Of a stretch of DNA of 50,825 nt, positions 9,306-17,776 are shown one piece after another. The notes beneath the pieces were generated by a model. That model saw only the letters and a program-made list of their open reading frames with translations. It was not told the origin of the DNA and made no database searches. The DNA comes from Paracoccaceae bacterium. GTDB lineage: Bacteria > Pseudomonadota > Alphaproteobacteria > Rhodobacterales > Rhodobacteraceae. Location of the stretch: contig REDZ01000074.1 in the NCBI GenBank assembly GCA_007695345.1, positions 1 to 50,825 of the forward strand, written 5' to 3'. Every line of letters starts with the position of its first letter. The first letter of the stretch is position 1. Made by a program: the position numbers and the translations under genes.

Positions 9306-9376
9306 GTGTCGGGCGTTACCCGATGCTTCAGTGCAGCGCGGCATCCGCATCGGGGAACCCGCCGCACAAACGCGGA

Positions 9377-9997
9377 TCAGGCTTTCTTGGCCTCGGCGCT
9401 GCGCTTGGCCTCTGCGGCACTGCGTACAGTTTCCGAGGGTTCGTGCGTCTTTACAGGGGCCGCAGCTGCTGCCGGCGCCTGGGTGGCGGGCTTCGACTGA
9501 GCGTGTGCAGCGGTGGCACCGCTGTCGCGGTTGGTCTGCAGCGGGTCATCCTGACGCTGCACCGAACCTTCGAAATGCGCCCCCGATTCGATGGCGATTG
9601 TCTTGTGGATGATATCGCCCTCGACCTGCGCGGAAGAGGTCAGTCGCACTTTCAGCCCGCGCACACGCCCGATGACGCGGCCATTGATCACGATATCGTC
9701 GGCCACAACCTCTCCGCGGATGGTCGCGGTTTCGCCCACAGTCAGCAGATGCGCCCGGATATCGCCATCGATATTGCCTTCTATCACCACATCGCCGGTG
9801 GTTTTCAGATTGCCGGTGACGGTCAGATCTGCGGCCAGAACCGATGCGGCCGATTTCGATTTGGTGACCTGTGTGCTTCCGCCACTGTCCGGGCTGCCGG
9901 AGCGCAGGAAAGACGGGCTCGGTTCAGGTGTGCGGGCAGGGGCCTTTTCGCTGTCGGCTTTTGGCCCGGGTTCATTGATGCGACTCTTAGAAAACAT
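9377..9997 (-). CDS. Bactofilin family cytoskeletal protein
   Basis: Polymer-forming cytoskeletal protein of 206 aa. The bactofilin beta-helix core (about 52-148) shows short repeating turns such as VVIEGNIDGDI, ATIRGEVVADDIVINGRVIG and AQVEGDIIHKTIAIESGAHFEG. It is flanked by a disordered Pro/Ser-rich N-terminus and an Ala/Pro-rich C-terminus, the usual plan. Bactofilins form nucleotide-independent filaments at the membrane and recruit wall enzymes. The start codon overlaps the 3' end of the M23 peptidase gene by 11 bases, so the two products are probably made from one mRNA and work together in local peptidoglycan shaping. Confidence 0.93.
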   Translation of the reverse strand: MFSKSRINEPGPKADSEKAPARTPEPSPSFLRSGSPDSGGSTQVTKSKSAASVLAADLTVTGNLKTTGDVVIEGNIDGDIRAHLLTVGETATIRGEVVADDIVINGRVIGRVRGLKVRLTSSAQVEGDIIHKTIAIESGAHFEGSVQRQDDPLQTNRDSGATAAHAQSKPATQAPAAAAAPVKTHEPSETVRSAAEAKRSAEAKKA

Positions 9998-11330
9998 GCT
10001 CTCCAGCCCTTATATAGGTGATCGGATTTACAGGACGACCGTTGACCCGCACCTCGTAGTGCAAATGCACACCGGTCGATGCGCCCGTGGTGCCCATACC
10101 ACCAATCCGATCCCCGCGCGAGACCCTTTGTCCGGCCCGCACGTCGATAGAGTTCAAATGAGCGTAATAGGTTTCGATGCCGAATTCATGTTCGATAATG
10201 ACAAGATTGCCATATCCGCCCTGACGCCCGGCCTGCTTGACCACACCATCGGCGCTGGCCCTGATCGCCGTGCCGCGCGGCCCGGCCCAGTCCAGCCCGT
10301 TATGCATGGTGTTGCGGCCTGTGAGCGGATGACGCCGCGGACCGAAGCCGGATGTCTGTCTGACACTGGCGGCATTGACCGGGCGGGCCACGGGCAGACG
10401 GTCCATCCCGCGACGATAGGCATCCACATTCGAGATCTTCTCGAGAATTGCATTTGCGCGCGAGATATCGGGATTGGGCGCGATAGAGCCCGAGGTCGAC
10501 ATCGATATCGGGCGCAGCGATGCGGTCTGAGAGGAAGAGCCCTGCCGCACAAGGCGGCGAATCTGGTCGGATGACACGCCTGCACTGCTGAACACGCGCT
10601 CCATCGGCCCCATGACCTGATCCAGCGCTTCTTCAAGCTGGGAAAAGATCATGTGGTTGCGATCTTTCAGCAGCTCGTTTTCCATGGCCAGATGGCGTGC
10701 CTGCTGGCGGGCCTGTTCGGCATCCATCCCGGTTTCAAAGGTGCTTTCGCTGACCCGGTCCATCGCGGCGAGAAGATAGTCAAGCATCGCCTCGTTCTCG
10801 CGGGCGCGGTCGGCGGCGGTTCGGGTCGACCCTGTCTCGGCCTCCAGCGTCTGTTGCGCATCGGCCAGTTCGGCGCGGGCCTCATCGCGTTCACGCACGA
10901 CGCGGCGGACCGTGCTGTGAATCGTGTCGATGCCTGTTTCCAGTTCCAGCCGCCGCTCTTCCGAGGCAAGAAGCTGCATCTGCATTTCCGAAATACGCTC
11001 CATCGCCTCGGCGAAGCGGGCCTGCGCGGCCTCGGTCTCGCGGGCGCGGGCGTCGCGTTCATGAACAAGCTGGTTCAGACGCTGTTCGTAATTCGCCTGA
11101 TCGCGCAGGGCGTGGTCGCGCAGGCTGCCCGATCCGATGACATCCATCAACAGGATGGATGTGGCGATGACCCCCCAGGCGAAGAAACTTGCCACCGACG
11201 CAATACCGATTGCCTGTGTCAGGGGACGCAACCGGATGTATCGTGTGGTGTTGTCTGAACGAAGGAATAGGCGTTGTTCCGGCAAGTGGCGTTCAAGCCG
11301 CTGCGACATGCGAACGAGATGGCGTTTCAA
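9987..11330 (-). CDS. Membrane-anchored M23 family metallopeptidase (peptidoglycan endopeptidase)
   Basis: Protein of 447 aa: short cytoplasmic N-terminus, one membrane segment (about 38-62), a long periplasmic coiled coil (about 75-240, heptads rich in Glu/Arg/Ala), and a C-terminal LytM/M23 domain (about 322-440). Zinc ligands are intact: His343 and Asp347 in HNGLD, and the HxH pair His422/His424 in VHLHYEV. It should cut peptide cross-links in peptidoglycan. It is the first gene of a two-gene unit with bactofilin, a pairing known in other alphaproteobacteria (LmdC-BacA type). The ATG at 11330 leaves 304 bases to the next gene. Confidence 0.92.
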   Translation of the reverse strand: MKRHLVRMSQRLERHLPEQRLFLRSDNTTRYIRLRPLTQAIGIASVASFFAWGVIATSILLMDVIGSGSLRDHALRDQANYEQRLNQLVHERDARARETEAAQARFAEAMERISEMQMQLLASEERRLELETGIDTIHSTVRRVVRERDEARAELADAQQTLEAETGSTRTAADRARENEAMLDYLLAAMDRVSESTFETGMDAEQARQQARHLAMENELLKDRNHMIFSQLEEALDQVMGPMERVFSSAGVSSDQIRRLVRQGSSSQTASLRPISMSTSGSIAPNPDISRANAILEKISNVDAYRRGMDRLPVARPVNAASVRQTSGFGPRRHPLTGRNTMHNGLDWAGPRGTAIRASADGVVKQAGRQGGYGNLVIIEHEFGIETYYAHLNSIDVRAGQRVSRGDRIGGMGTTGASTGVHLHYEVRVNGRPVNPITYIRAGEHVF

Positions 11331-11634
11331 GACGTTCTTCCTGTTGTTTTCAGCACGCTGCTCGGGACCGGCCTTCTCGCGCGGAGAAATGACAACCGAC
11401 TCTACGACATCCGGGCATGTGCAAACGCAGGTTGCCCCCGCGTCTGCGACCCGACCTTTTGTTACGTGTCAGAACGATCAGGGGCAATACTGGAATGGAG
11501 CGTTGCCGTTCTGCATCAGGCGCAGAGCGCAATATCAGCAAGAACTTGCCGATTTTGCTGTGTATTGTGCGTGCGATTCGGGCAAATCCTGTGCAAAAGC
11601 GCGTGGCGCGGCCAGAGGGTGACGGGGTTTCGCG
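11331..11634. other. Intergenic region without a supported gene
   Basis: About 300 bases between the M23 peptidase start and the DUF455 stop, both on the minus strand. It should contain the promoter of the peptidase-bactofilin unit. Open frames here are short, rich in Arg and Cys, and have no recognisable domain or ribosome-binding site. I see no tRNA, strong hairpin or repeat. Confidence 0.6.
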
Positions 11635-12447
11635 CTAAACGGGTTCGGTCAGCGGCCAGTAGAAATCGGGGGGCAGACCGGCCTGGGCGCGCTTTTCTTC
11701 GTTGAAGGGTGGCTTCAGGGGGCCATGAAAATACCGTCGCACAAGGTCCAGAAAGACCGGCTGCGGGTCCAGCCCCTGCCGTCCGCACAGAAAGTTGAAC
11801 CATTTGGACCCATAGGCCACATGGCCCACTTCCTCGGCATAGATGACGCGCAGCGCGGCGACGGCGTCCGCATCCTTTGCGCGTTCGAAAATCTCGATCA
11901 TGCCGGGCGTCACGTCCAGCCCGCGCGCCTCCAGCACCATCGGCACAACCGCCAGCCGACCGAGGATGTCATCCACCGTATCCTCGGCCGCGCGCCACAT
12001 TCCGGCATGGGCAGGCAGGGCGCCGTAGTGACTGCCGAGGGATTCGAGGCAATCGCAGATCAGATTGAAGTGTTTGGCTTCCTCATCCGCAGCCTTGACC
12101 CAGTCATCATAGAATCCCAGCGGCATGTTGATATCGTGAAAGCGCGCGACCAGATCCCAGTGAAGATCGACTGCATTAAGTTCGATATGTGCAATCGCGT
12201 GCAGGATGGCGATGCGCCCCTCAGGGCTGCCGGGGCGGCGGCGGGGCACATCGCGCGGGTCCAGCAATTCGGGTCGGTCGGGGCGCGCGGGGCGCAAGGG
12301 CGGTTGGGCCGCCCCGATCGCCAGCGGGTCCCCGGCCTTGCGCGCCGCAAACCACCGCGCGGCATGGGCGCGTGCCAGTGCGGTCTTTTCGCGCCCACCC
12401 GCCGTGCGCAGAACCTCGACCGCCATCTCGCGCAGCGATTGGGTCAT
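11635..12447 (-). CDS. DUF455 family ferritin-like protein
   Basis: Protein of 270 aa of the DUF455 family, a ferritin-like four-helix fold. Candidate metal ligands are in the helices: HAIAHIELNAVDL (about 86-98, E and H), DEEAKHF, and AEEVGHVAYG, giving a repeated E...ExxH pattern like that of di-iron carboxylate proteins. Function is not established; a di-iron oxidase-like role is inference from the fold. The start ATG overlaps the bcp stop in ATGA (12444-12447), so it is translationally coupled to the peroxiredoxin gene, which suggests a link to oxidant or metal handling. Confidence 0.85.
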   Translation of the reverse strand: MTQSLREMAVEVLRTAGGREKTALARAHAARWFAARKAGDPLAIGAAQPPLRPARPDRPELLDPRDVPRRRPGSPEGRIAILHAIAHIELNAVDLHWDLVARFHDINMPLGFYDDWVKAADEEAKHFNLICDCLESLGSHYGALPAHAGMWRAAEDTVDDILGRLAVVPMVLEARGLDVTPGMIEIFERAKDADAVAALRVIYAEEVGHVAYGSKWFNFLCGRQGLDPQPVFLDLVRRYFHGPLKPPFNEEKRAQAGLPPDFYWPLTEPV

Positions 12448-12905
12448 CCCGCGCGCACGGCGTCCAGCACCTCTGCGGCGTGGCCCTTGGCCTTGACCTT
12501 GCGCCAGACCTTCGCGATGCGCCCTTCGGCATCGATCAGAAAGGTCGCGCGTTCGATCCCCATGGATTTCTTGCCATACATGTTCTTCTCGACCCAGACG
12601 CCATAGCGCTCGCAGACATCGCCCTCGGCATCCGATGCAAGGATCACGCCCAGATCATGCTTGGCGATGAACTTGTCATGCTTGGCGACGGTGTCCTTGG
12701 ACACGCCGATCACCTGTGCGCCTGCGGCCTTGAAATCCTCGCCAAGACCCGTGAATTCGACCGCCTCGGTCGTGCAGCCGGGCGTGTCATCGCGGGGGTA
12801 GAAATACAGCACCACCGGGGCGCCCTTGAGCTCTGCCAATGACACGGTGCCGCCGCCATCGCGGGGCAGGGTGAAATCAGGGGCGTTCTCGCCTGTGTCT
12901 GCCAT
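12444..12905 (-). CDS. bcp: Thioredoxin-dependent thiol peroxidase, Bcp/PrxQ type
   Basis: Peroxiredoxin of 153 aa that reduces hydrogen peroxide and organic hydroperoxides. The active site YPRDDTPGCTTEA carries peroxidatic Cys44. The resolving Cys found five residues later in Escherichia coli Bcp is replaced by Val49; the only other cysteine is Cys98 (DVCERYG), so resolution must use Cys98 or an external thiol. ATG at 12905 is preceded by TGGAGATGCAAG. The frame stays open far upstream, but that part is antisense to queA. It is coupled to the DUF455 gene and divergent from queA. Confidence 0.93.
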   Translation of the reverse strand: MADTGENAPDFTLPRDGGGTVSLAELKGAPVVLYFYPRDDTPGCTTEAVEFTGLGEDFKAAGAQVIGVSKDTVAKHDKFIAKHDLGVILASDAEGDVCERYGVWVEKNMYGKKSMGIERATFLIDAEGRIAKVWRKVKAKGHAAEVLDAVRAG

Positions 12906-12998
12906 CTTGCATCTCCATCTCGTGACTGCATTTGACGTGTTGTAGCGGGTTGAGCGCCAAGTTAAAGGGCCGCCAGCACTTGCGCAAAAGGCATCGCG

Positions 12999-14048
12999 AT
13001 GAAACTGTCGGAGTTCGATTTCGACCTGCCCGAAGACCTGATCGCGACGCGGCCCGTGCGTCCGCGCCCGGCGGCGCGCCTGCTTCTTGCGCAGCGCGAC
13101 GCGCTGCAGGACCGCCATGTAGCTGATCTGCCCGCTATCCTGCGCGCGGGCGATCTGCTGGTGATCAATACCACGCGGGTCATTCCCGCACGCCTGACAG
13201 GCACGCGCAGGCGCCAGACCGCGCAGGGCACGGTCGAGGCAAAAATCGAGATCACGCTGACCGGGCCTTGCCCCGACGGCACATGGCGCGCGCTGGCCAA
13301 GCCGCTGCGCAAACTGGCACAGGGCGAGGAGATCGCCTTTACCGACAGCCTGCGCGCGCAGGTTGTCACGCGCGATGACGCCGATGCGGTGCTGCGCTTC
13401 AACCTGACGGGCGATGCGTTTGACGCCGCACTGGACGCAGCCGGGCAGATGCCGCTGCCGCCCTATATCGCCGCGCGCCGCGCCGCCGATGCGCAGGACC
13501 GCGAGGATTATCAGACCGTCTTTGCCCGCACTCCGGGCGCCGTGGCCGCGCCCACCGCGTCGCTGCATTTCGATGAGGCGCTTGTAGCGGCGCTGCGCGC
13601 GCGCGGCGTGCGCTTTGCAGAGGTCACGCTGCATGTCGGCGCGGGCACCTTTCTGCCGGTCAAGGTGGATGACATCCGCGATCACCGCATGCATGCCGAA
13701 TGGGGCCAGATCGACGCGGCTGCCGCGCAGGCGATTGCCGAGACGCGCGCGCAGGGCGGGCGCGTGATTGCCGTGGGCACCACCGCGCTGCGGCTGATCG
13801 AGACGGCGGCGACGGCCAAGGGCCAGATCGCCCCATGGACGGGCAAGACCGACATCTTCATCACACCCGGCTACGCCTTTCGCATCACGGACGGGCTGAT
13901 GACCAATTTCCATCTGCCGAAATCGACCCTGATGATGCTGGTCGCCGCGCTGATGGGGCAGGACCGTATCCGCCGTATCTACGCCCATGCCATAGCACAG
14001 CGCTATCGATTCTTCTCTTATGGGGATGCCTCGTTGCTGTTGCCCTGA
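12999..14048 (+). CDS. queA: S-adenosylmethionine:tRNA ribosyltransferase-isomerase QueA
   Basis: Enzyme (349 aa) of queuosine biosynthesis: it moves and isomerises the ribose of SAM onto preQ1-modified tRNA to give epoxyqueuosine. Family sequence is unmistakable: [24 protein letters not shown] at the N-terminus, [14 protein letters not shown] at about 51-64, [20 protein letters not shown] in the middle, [11 protein letters not shown], and [20 protein letters not shown] near the C-terminus. The start is ATG with a weak upstream site. It is divergent from bcp with a 93-base promoter gap; the rest of the queuosine pathway is not in the window. Confidence 0.96.
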   Translation: MKLSEFDFDLPEDLIATRPVRPRPAARLLLAQRDALQDRHVADLPAILRAGDLLVINTTRVIPARLTGTRRRQTAQGTVEAKIEITLTGPCPDGTWRALAKPLRKLAQGEEIAFTDSLRAQVVTRDDADAVLRFNLTGDAFDAALDAAGQMPLPPYIAARRAADAQDREDYQTVFARTPGAVAAPTASLHFDEALVAALRARGVRFAEVTLHVGAGTFLPVKVDDIRDHRMHAEWGQIDAAAAQAIAETRAQGGRVIAVGTTALRLIETAATAKGQIAPWTGKTDIFITPGYAFRITDGLMTNFHLPKSTLMMLVAALMGQDRIRRIYAHAIAQRYRFFSYGDASLLLP

Positions 14049-14135
14049 TCGCGACACGCACCGGCCGATTGTGTTACACCGCTGATACGCATGTATCGGT
14101 ATTCCAGCCTCTGCACTGACAGAAAAGACCCCCCG

Positions 14136-15377
14136 ATGTTCAAAGTCTTCACCACCTCCTGGGCCTTGTTGCTGGGCATGCTGTTCCTGATGGTCGGCAA
14201 TGGCGTGCAGGGCACGCTTCTGGGTATTCGCGGCGCGATCGAGGGGTTTTCGACCTATCAGATGTCGATCGTGATGTCGGCCTATTTCGCGGGGTTCCTG
14301 CTTGGCTCTCGGGTGGCGCCGGAACTGATCCGCCGGGTGGGGCATGTGCGGGTCTTTGCCGCGCTCGGCTCAATGATCTCGGCGGTGCTGGTGTTGTATG
14401 CAGCGATCCCCGACTGGGTGGCCTGGACGGTGCTGCGCGTGCTGATCGGGTTCTGCTTTTCGGGCGTCTATGTCACGGCAGAAAGCTGGCTGAACAATAC
14501 GGCCAGCAATGAAAACCGCGGACAGGCACTGTCGCTTTACATGATCGTGCAGATGCTGGGGATCATTTTGGCGCAGGCGATGATCAACTTTGCCGATCCG
14601 GCCGGGTTTCTGCTGTTCATCGTCCCGTCGGTGCTGGTGTCGCTGGCTTTTGCGCCCATCCTGCTGTCGGTCAGCCCCGCGCCCACATTCGGCACCACGC
14701 GATCAATGTCGATTCGCGAATTGTATGACGTATCGCCCCTGGGCGTGGTCGGGATCTTCCTGATGGGCGGGGTTTTTGCTGCGATGTTCGGCATGACGGC
14801 GGTCTGGGGGTCCGAAGCAGGGCTGAGCATTCTGGAGATCTCTGTCTTTACTGGCGCGATCTATTTCGGCGGGCTGGTGTTTCAGTATCCCATTGGCTGG
14901 ATGTCTGACCGGTTCGACCGGCGCCGACTTGTCGTCGTGGTCGCGCTGATCGGCAGTCTGGGCGGGGCGATGGCCGTGTTTTTCGACCTGAACTTTACAG
15001 GGCTGGTCGTGGTTGCGCTGATCATCGGGGGAATTTCGAACCCGCTCTATTCGTTGCTGGTGGCCTATACGAATGACTACCTCGAGGCTGATCAGATGGC
15101 CGCCGCCTCGGGCGGGTTGCTGTTCGTCAACGGGGTGGGCGCGATTCTGGGGCCGCTGGTCATCGGCTGGTTGATGAGCGTGATCGGCCCCTCGGGGTAC
15201 TTCCTGTTCATCATCCTGCTGACGACCATGCTCGCGATCTATGCGATCTGGCGGATGTCGCAGCGCGCCCATACGCCCGATGCCGGACCCTATGCGGCCG
15301 TCTCGCCCGTGGTATCGGCGGCAACAGTCGATGCCGTTTATACCGAACTGACCGAACAACAGGCGGAAACGGACTGA
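14136..15377 (+). CDS. MFS transporter (YcaD/TMEM-like family)
   Basis: Major facilitator superfamily permease of 413 aa with twelve predicted membrane helices. The family loop between helices 2 and 3 is GSRVAPELIRRVGHVRVFA, and the second-half counterpart is PIGWMSDRFDRRRLV. The motif YVTAESWLNN in helix 5 is typical of the YcaD-like group whose substrates are unknown. The C-terminal 45 residues are cytoplasmic. I chose ATG 14136 (MFKVFTTSWALLLG) because it places helix 1 at the N-terminus; the 15 codons upstream are unlikely to be translated. Confidence 0.85.
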   Translation: MFKVFTTSWALLLGMLFLMVGNGVQGTLLGIRGAIEGFSTYQMSIVMSAYFAGFLLGSRVAPELIRRVGHVRVFAALGSMISAVLVLYAAIPDWVAWTVLRVLIGFCFSGVYVTAESWLNNTASNENRGQALSLYMIVQMLGIILAQAMINFADPAGFLLFIVPSVLVSLAFAPILLSVSPAPTFGTTRSMSIRELYDVSPLGVVGIFLMGGVFAAMFGMTAVWGSEAGLSILEISVFTGAIYFGGLVFQYPIGWMSDRFDRRRLVVVVALIGSLGGAMAVFFDLNFTGLVVVALIIGGISNPLYSLLVAYTNDYLEADQMAAASGGLLFVNGVGAILGPLVIGWLMSVIGPSGYFLFIILLTTMLAIYAIWRMSQRAHTPDAGPYAAVSPVVSAATVDAVYTELTEQQAETD

Positions 15378-15490
15378 TTATGTGGCGTTTTCGCAAGATT
15401 TCGCGCGCTCAACGACATGTTAGTGCTAAAATCTTGAGCAAGACCCGAATCACTGGCACGCTTTCGACAAGGCGGCAAAAAGAGGGTGTC

Positions 15491-16069
15491 ATGTCGACTG
15501 TTGATGAGGTCATTTCGTTCTGGGTTGATGAGGTCGGTCCAGAGGGCTGGTATGCAAGCGATCCTGCGCTTGATGACCGGATACGCGAGCGCTTTGGCGC
15601 GCTGTGGGAAAAGGCGCGCGCCGGGCGGTTGGAGCGCTGGGCCTCTTGCCCGCGAGGGTGCCTGGCCTTTCTGATCGTCGCCGATCAGTTCCCCCGCAAC
15701 ATGTTCCGCGACGATCCCCGCGCCTTTGAAACGGACCCGCTTGCCCGCAAGGTGGCCGCGCGCGCGTGCCATCTGGGGTTTGACCGCAGGATCGAGGAAC
15801 CGGCGCGCCAGTTCTTCTATCTGCCGCTGATGCATTCGGAAAGCCAGATGGATCAGGATCGCTGCGTGCGCATGTTCCTGCTGCGCATGCCCGAAACCGG
15901 TGCGCATAGCCTGCTGCATGCCCGCGCCCATCGCGCCGTGATCCGCGAATTCGGGCGTTTCCCCTATCGCAACGCGGCCCTGGGGCGCGAGACGACTGCC
16001 CCCGAACAGGCGTTTCTGGACAAGGGCGGCTATGGTGTCGCGGTCGAGGCGATGCGCGAGGCCGCCTGA
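15491..16069 (+). CDS. DUF924 family protein
   Basis: Soluble protein of 192 aa of the DUF924 family (TPR-like all-helical fold). Hallmarks are VISFWVDEVGPEGWYASDPALDDRI at the N-terminus (written here only as evidence of the FW...WF-type opening), FLIVADQFPRNMFR, RQFFYLPLMHSE and GRFPYRN. Its biochemical role is unknown. ATG 15491 follows AAAGAGGGTGTC; an upstream in-frame reading from 15380 adds 37 basic residues unlike the family. It stands between the MFS gene and lpdA with no tight coupling to either. Confidence 0.88.
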   Translation: MSTVDEVISFWVDEVGPEGWYASDPALDDRIRERFGALWEKARAGRLERWASCPRGCLAFLIVADQFPRNMFRDDPRAFETDPLARKVAARACHLGFDRRIEEPARQFFYLPLMHSESQMDQDRCVRMFLLRMPETGAHSLLHARAHRAVIREFGRFPYRNAALGRETTAPEQAFLDKGGYGVAVEAMREAA

Positions 16070-16186
16070 TGCCCCAACGCATGCGCCACGCGCATGACAG
16101 GCATAACACCTGCTGCGTTGCGAGGTTGCGGAAAATAGTTTAATGCCAAACTATATTTCGTTGGCAGCGCAGGGGGAGGATCAGTC

Positions 16187-17581
16187 ATGGCAGCCAAAGC
16201 ATATGATGCCATCGTCATCGGGGCGGGGCCGGGGGGCTATGTGGCCGCCATCCGCCTTGCCCAGCTTGGCAAATCCGTCGTGATTGTCGAGCGTGAACAT
16301 CTGGGCGGCATCTGCCTGAACTGGGGCTGCATCCCGACCAAGGCGTTGCTGCGATCGGCTGAAGTGTTCCATCTGATGCACCGCGCCAAGGAATTCGGGC
16401 TGAAGGCCGAGGGGATCGGCTATGATCTGGATGCCGTGGTCAAGCGCTCGCGCAAGGTGGCGGGGCAATTGTCGGGCGGCATTGGCCATCTGATGAAGAA
16501 GAACAAGATCACAGTGGTCATGGGCGCGGCAAAACTGACCGGCAAGGGCAAGGTCAGTGTCAAGACCGACAAGGGCACGGAAGAGCTGAGCGCGCCGAAT
16601 ATCGTGGTGGCGACTGGCGCGCGCGCCCGTGAATTGCCGGGCCTGGAGGCTGATGGCGATCTGGTCTGGACCTACAAGCATGCGCTGGACCCCAAGCGCA
16701 TGCCGAAAAAGCTGCTGGTCATCGGATCGGGCGCGATCGGGATCGAATTCGCCAGTTTTTTCAACACGCTGGGCGCTGATGTGACTGTGGTCGAGGTGAT
16801 GGACCGCATCCTGCCAGTGGAAGATGCCGAAATCTCGGCCTTTGCGCAGAAACAGTTCGAGAAACAGGGCATGAAGATCATGGCCAAGGCCATGGTCAAG
16901 AAGCTCGACCGCGCCAAGGGCAAGGTCACGGCGCATATCGAGCGCGGCGACAAGACCGAGACGCAGGAATTCGACACGGTGATCTCGGCCGTCGGGATCA
17001 CCGCGAATACCGAAGGGTTGGGGCTGGAAGATCTGGGCGTGAAGCTGGACCGGTCCTTTGCCGTGACCGATGAGTTCTGCCGCACCGGGGTCGAGGGGGT
17101 CTATGTGATCGGCGATGCGACCAACGGGCCCTGGCTGGCGCACAAGGCCAGCCATGAGGGGGTGATGGTCGCTGAACTGATCGCGGGCGGGCATCCGCAT
17201 GCCGTGGACCCGGATGCGATTGCCGGTTGCACCTATTGCCACCCGCAGGTGGCGAGTGTCGGGCTGACCGAGGCCAAGGCGAAAGAGGCGGGTCACAAGA
17301 TCAAGGTCGGGCGCTTCCCGTTCATCGGAAATGGCAAGGCCATCGCGCTGGGCGAATCCGAGGGCATGATCAAGACCGTCTTCGATGCCCAGACCGGCGA
17401 GTTGCTGGGGGCGCATATGGTGGGCGCGGAAGTAACCGAGTTGATTCAGGGCTATGTCGTCGGCCGCACGCTGGAGACGACCGAGCAAGAGCTGATGAAC
17501 ACGGTCTTCCCGCACCCGACGCTGAGCGAGATGATGCATGAATCGGTGCTCGATGCTTATGGGCGCGCGCTACATTTCTGA
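16187..17581 (+). CDS. lpdA: Dihydrolipoyl dehydrogenase (E3)
   Basis: FAD enzyme of 464 aa that reoxidises dihydrolipoamide in 2-oxoacid dehydrogenase complexes with NAD+. FAD site GAGPGGYVAA at about 12-21, redox disulfide Cys43/Cys48 in GGICLNWGCIPTK, NAD site IGSGAIGIEF, second FAD motif VYVIGDAT, and the interface catalytic dyad His/Glu in HPTLSEMMHE near the C-terminus. It is not beside the pdhB/pdhC genes on the opposite strand about 31 kb away, but is the likely E3 for that complex and perhaps others. ATG after GGGGGAGGATCAGTC. A strong terminator follows. Confidence 0.95.
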   Translation: MAAKAYDAIVIGAGPGGYVAAIRLAQLGKSVVIVEREHLGGICLNWGCIPTKALLRSAEVFHLMHRAKEFGLKAEGIGYDLDAVVKRSRKVAGQLSGGIGHLMKKNKITVVMGAAKLTGKGKVSVKTDKGTEELSAPNIVVATGARARELPGLEADGDLVWTYKHALDPKRMPKKLLVIGSGAIGIEFASFFNTLGADVTVVEVMDRILPVEDAEISAFAQKQFEKQGMKIMAKAMVKKLDRAKGKVTAHIERGDKTETQEFDTVISAVGITANTEGLGLEDLGVKLDRSFAVTDEFCRTGVEGVYVIGDATNGPWLAHKASHEGVMVAELIAGGHPHAVDPDAIAGCTYCHPQVASVGLTEAKAKEAGHKIKVGRFPFIGNGKAIALGESEGMIKTVFDAQTGELLGAHMVGAEVTELIQGYVVGRTLETTEQELMNTVFPHPTLSEMMHESVLDAYGRALHF

Positions 17582-17620
17582 GCTCTGACCAGAAGGCGCG
17601 GCTGCGCCGCAAGTTCTTTA

Positions 17621-17670
17621 CGACACGCCCTGCCTTGCGGCAGGGCGTGTCGCGGTTCTTGAGTATTTTT
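17621..17670 (+). terminator. Rho-independent terminator after lpdA
   Basis: A perfect 14-bp stem (CGACACGCCCTGCC at 17621-17634 with 17639-17652), loop TTGC, then CGGTTCTTGAG and a TTTTT run at 17666-17670. The T-tract is 13 bases from the stem, a little far for a textbook terminator. It lies 40 bases after the lpdA stop and 26 bases before the uvrA SOS box. Confidence 0.75.
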
Positions 17671-17682
17671 GGCAAGATGAAG
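17661..17682 (+). repeat. Post-terminator motif, copy 1 (GAGTATTTTTGG ... AAGATGAAG)
   Basis: This 22-base string follows the lpdA terminator stem. A close relative occurs at 48196-48220. It may be part of a dispersed intergenic element; both copies lie on the plus strand directly after a GC-rich hairpin of a plus-strand gene. Confidence 0.45.
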
Positions 17683-17695
17683 CCAATGGGCGTTT

Positions 17696-17710
17696 GTTCA
17701 TCAAATGTTC
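17696..17710 (+). promoter_or_regulatory. LexA (SOS) box of uvrA
   Basis: GTTC-ATCAAAT-GTTC is an exact match to the alphaproteobacterial LexA operator GTTC-N7-GTTC. It ends 66 bases before the uvrA start codon, where it can overlap the promoter, and uvrA is a classical SOS gene. Confidence 0.85.
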
Positions 17711-17776
17711 ACTCATTTTGCTTGGAGACGCGGGGCGCGCGGTCTATGTTCCAGAATGTCAGCCTTGGGGGTTCGG

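Noticed and set aside
12906-14345. Long minus-strand open frame continuous with bcp, running antisense to queA
   Set aside because: High GC makes antisense frames open. The translation has no domain, and queA on the plus strand is a clear full-length gene; bcp has its own good start at 12905.
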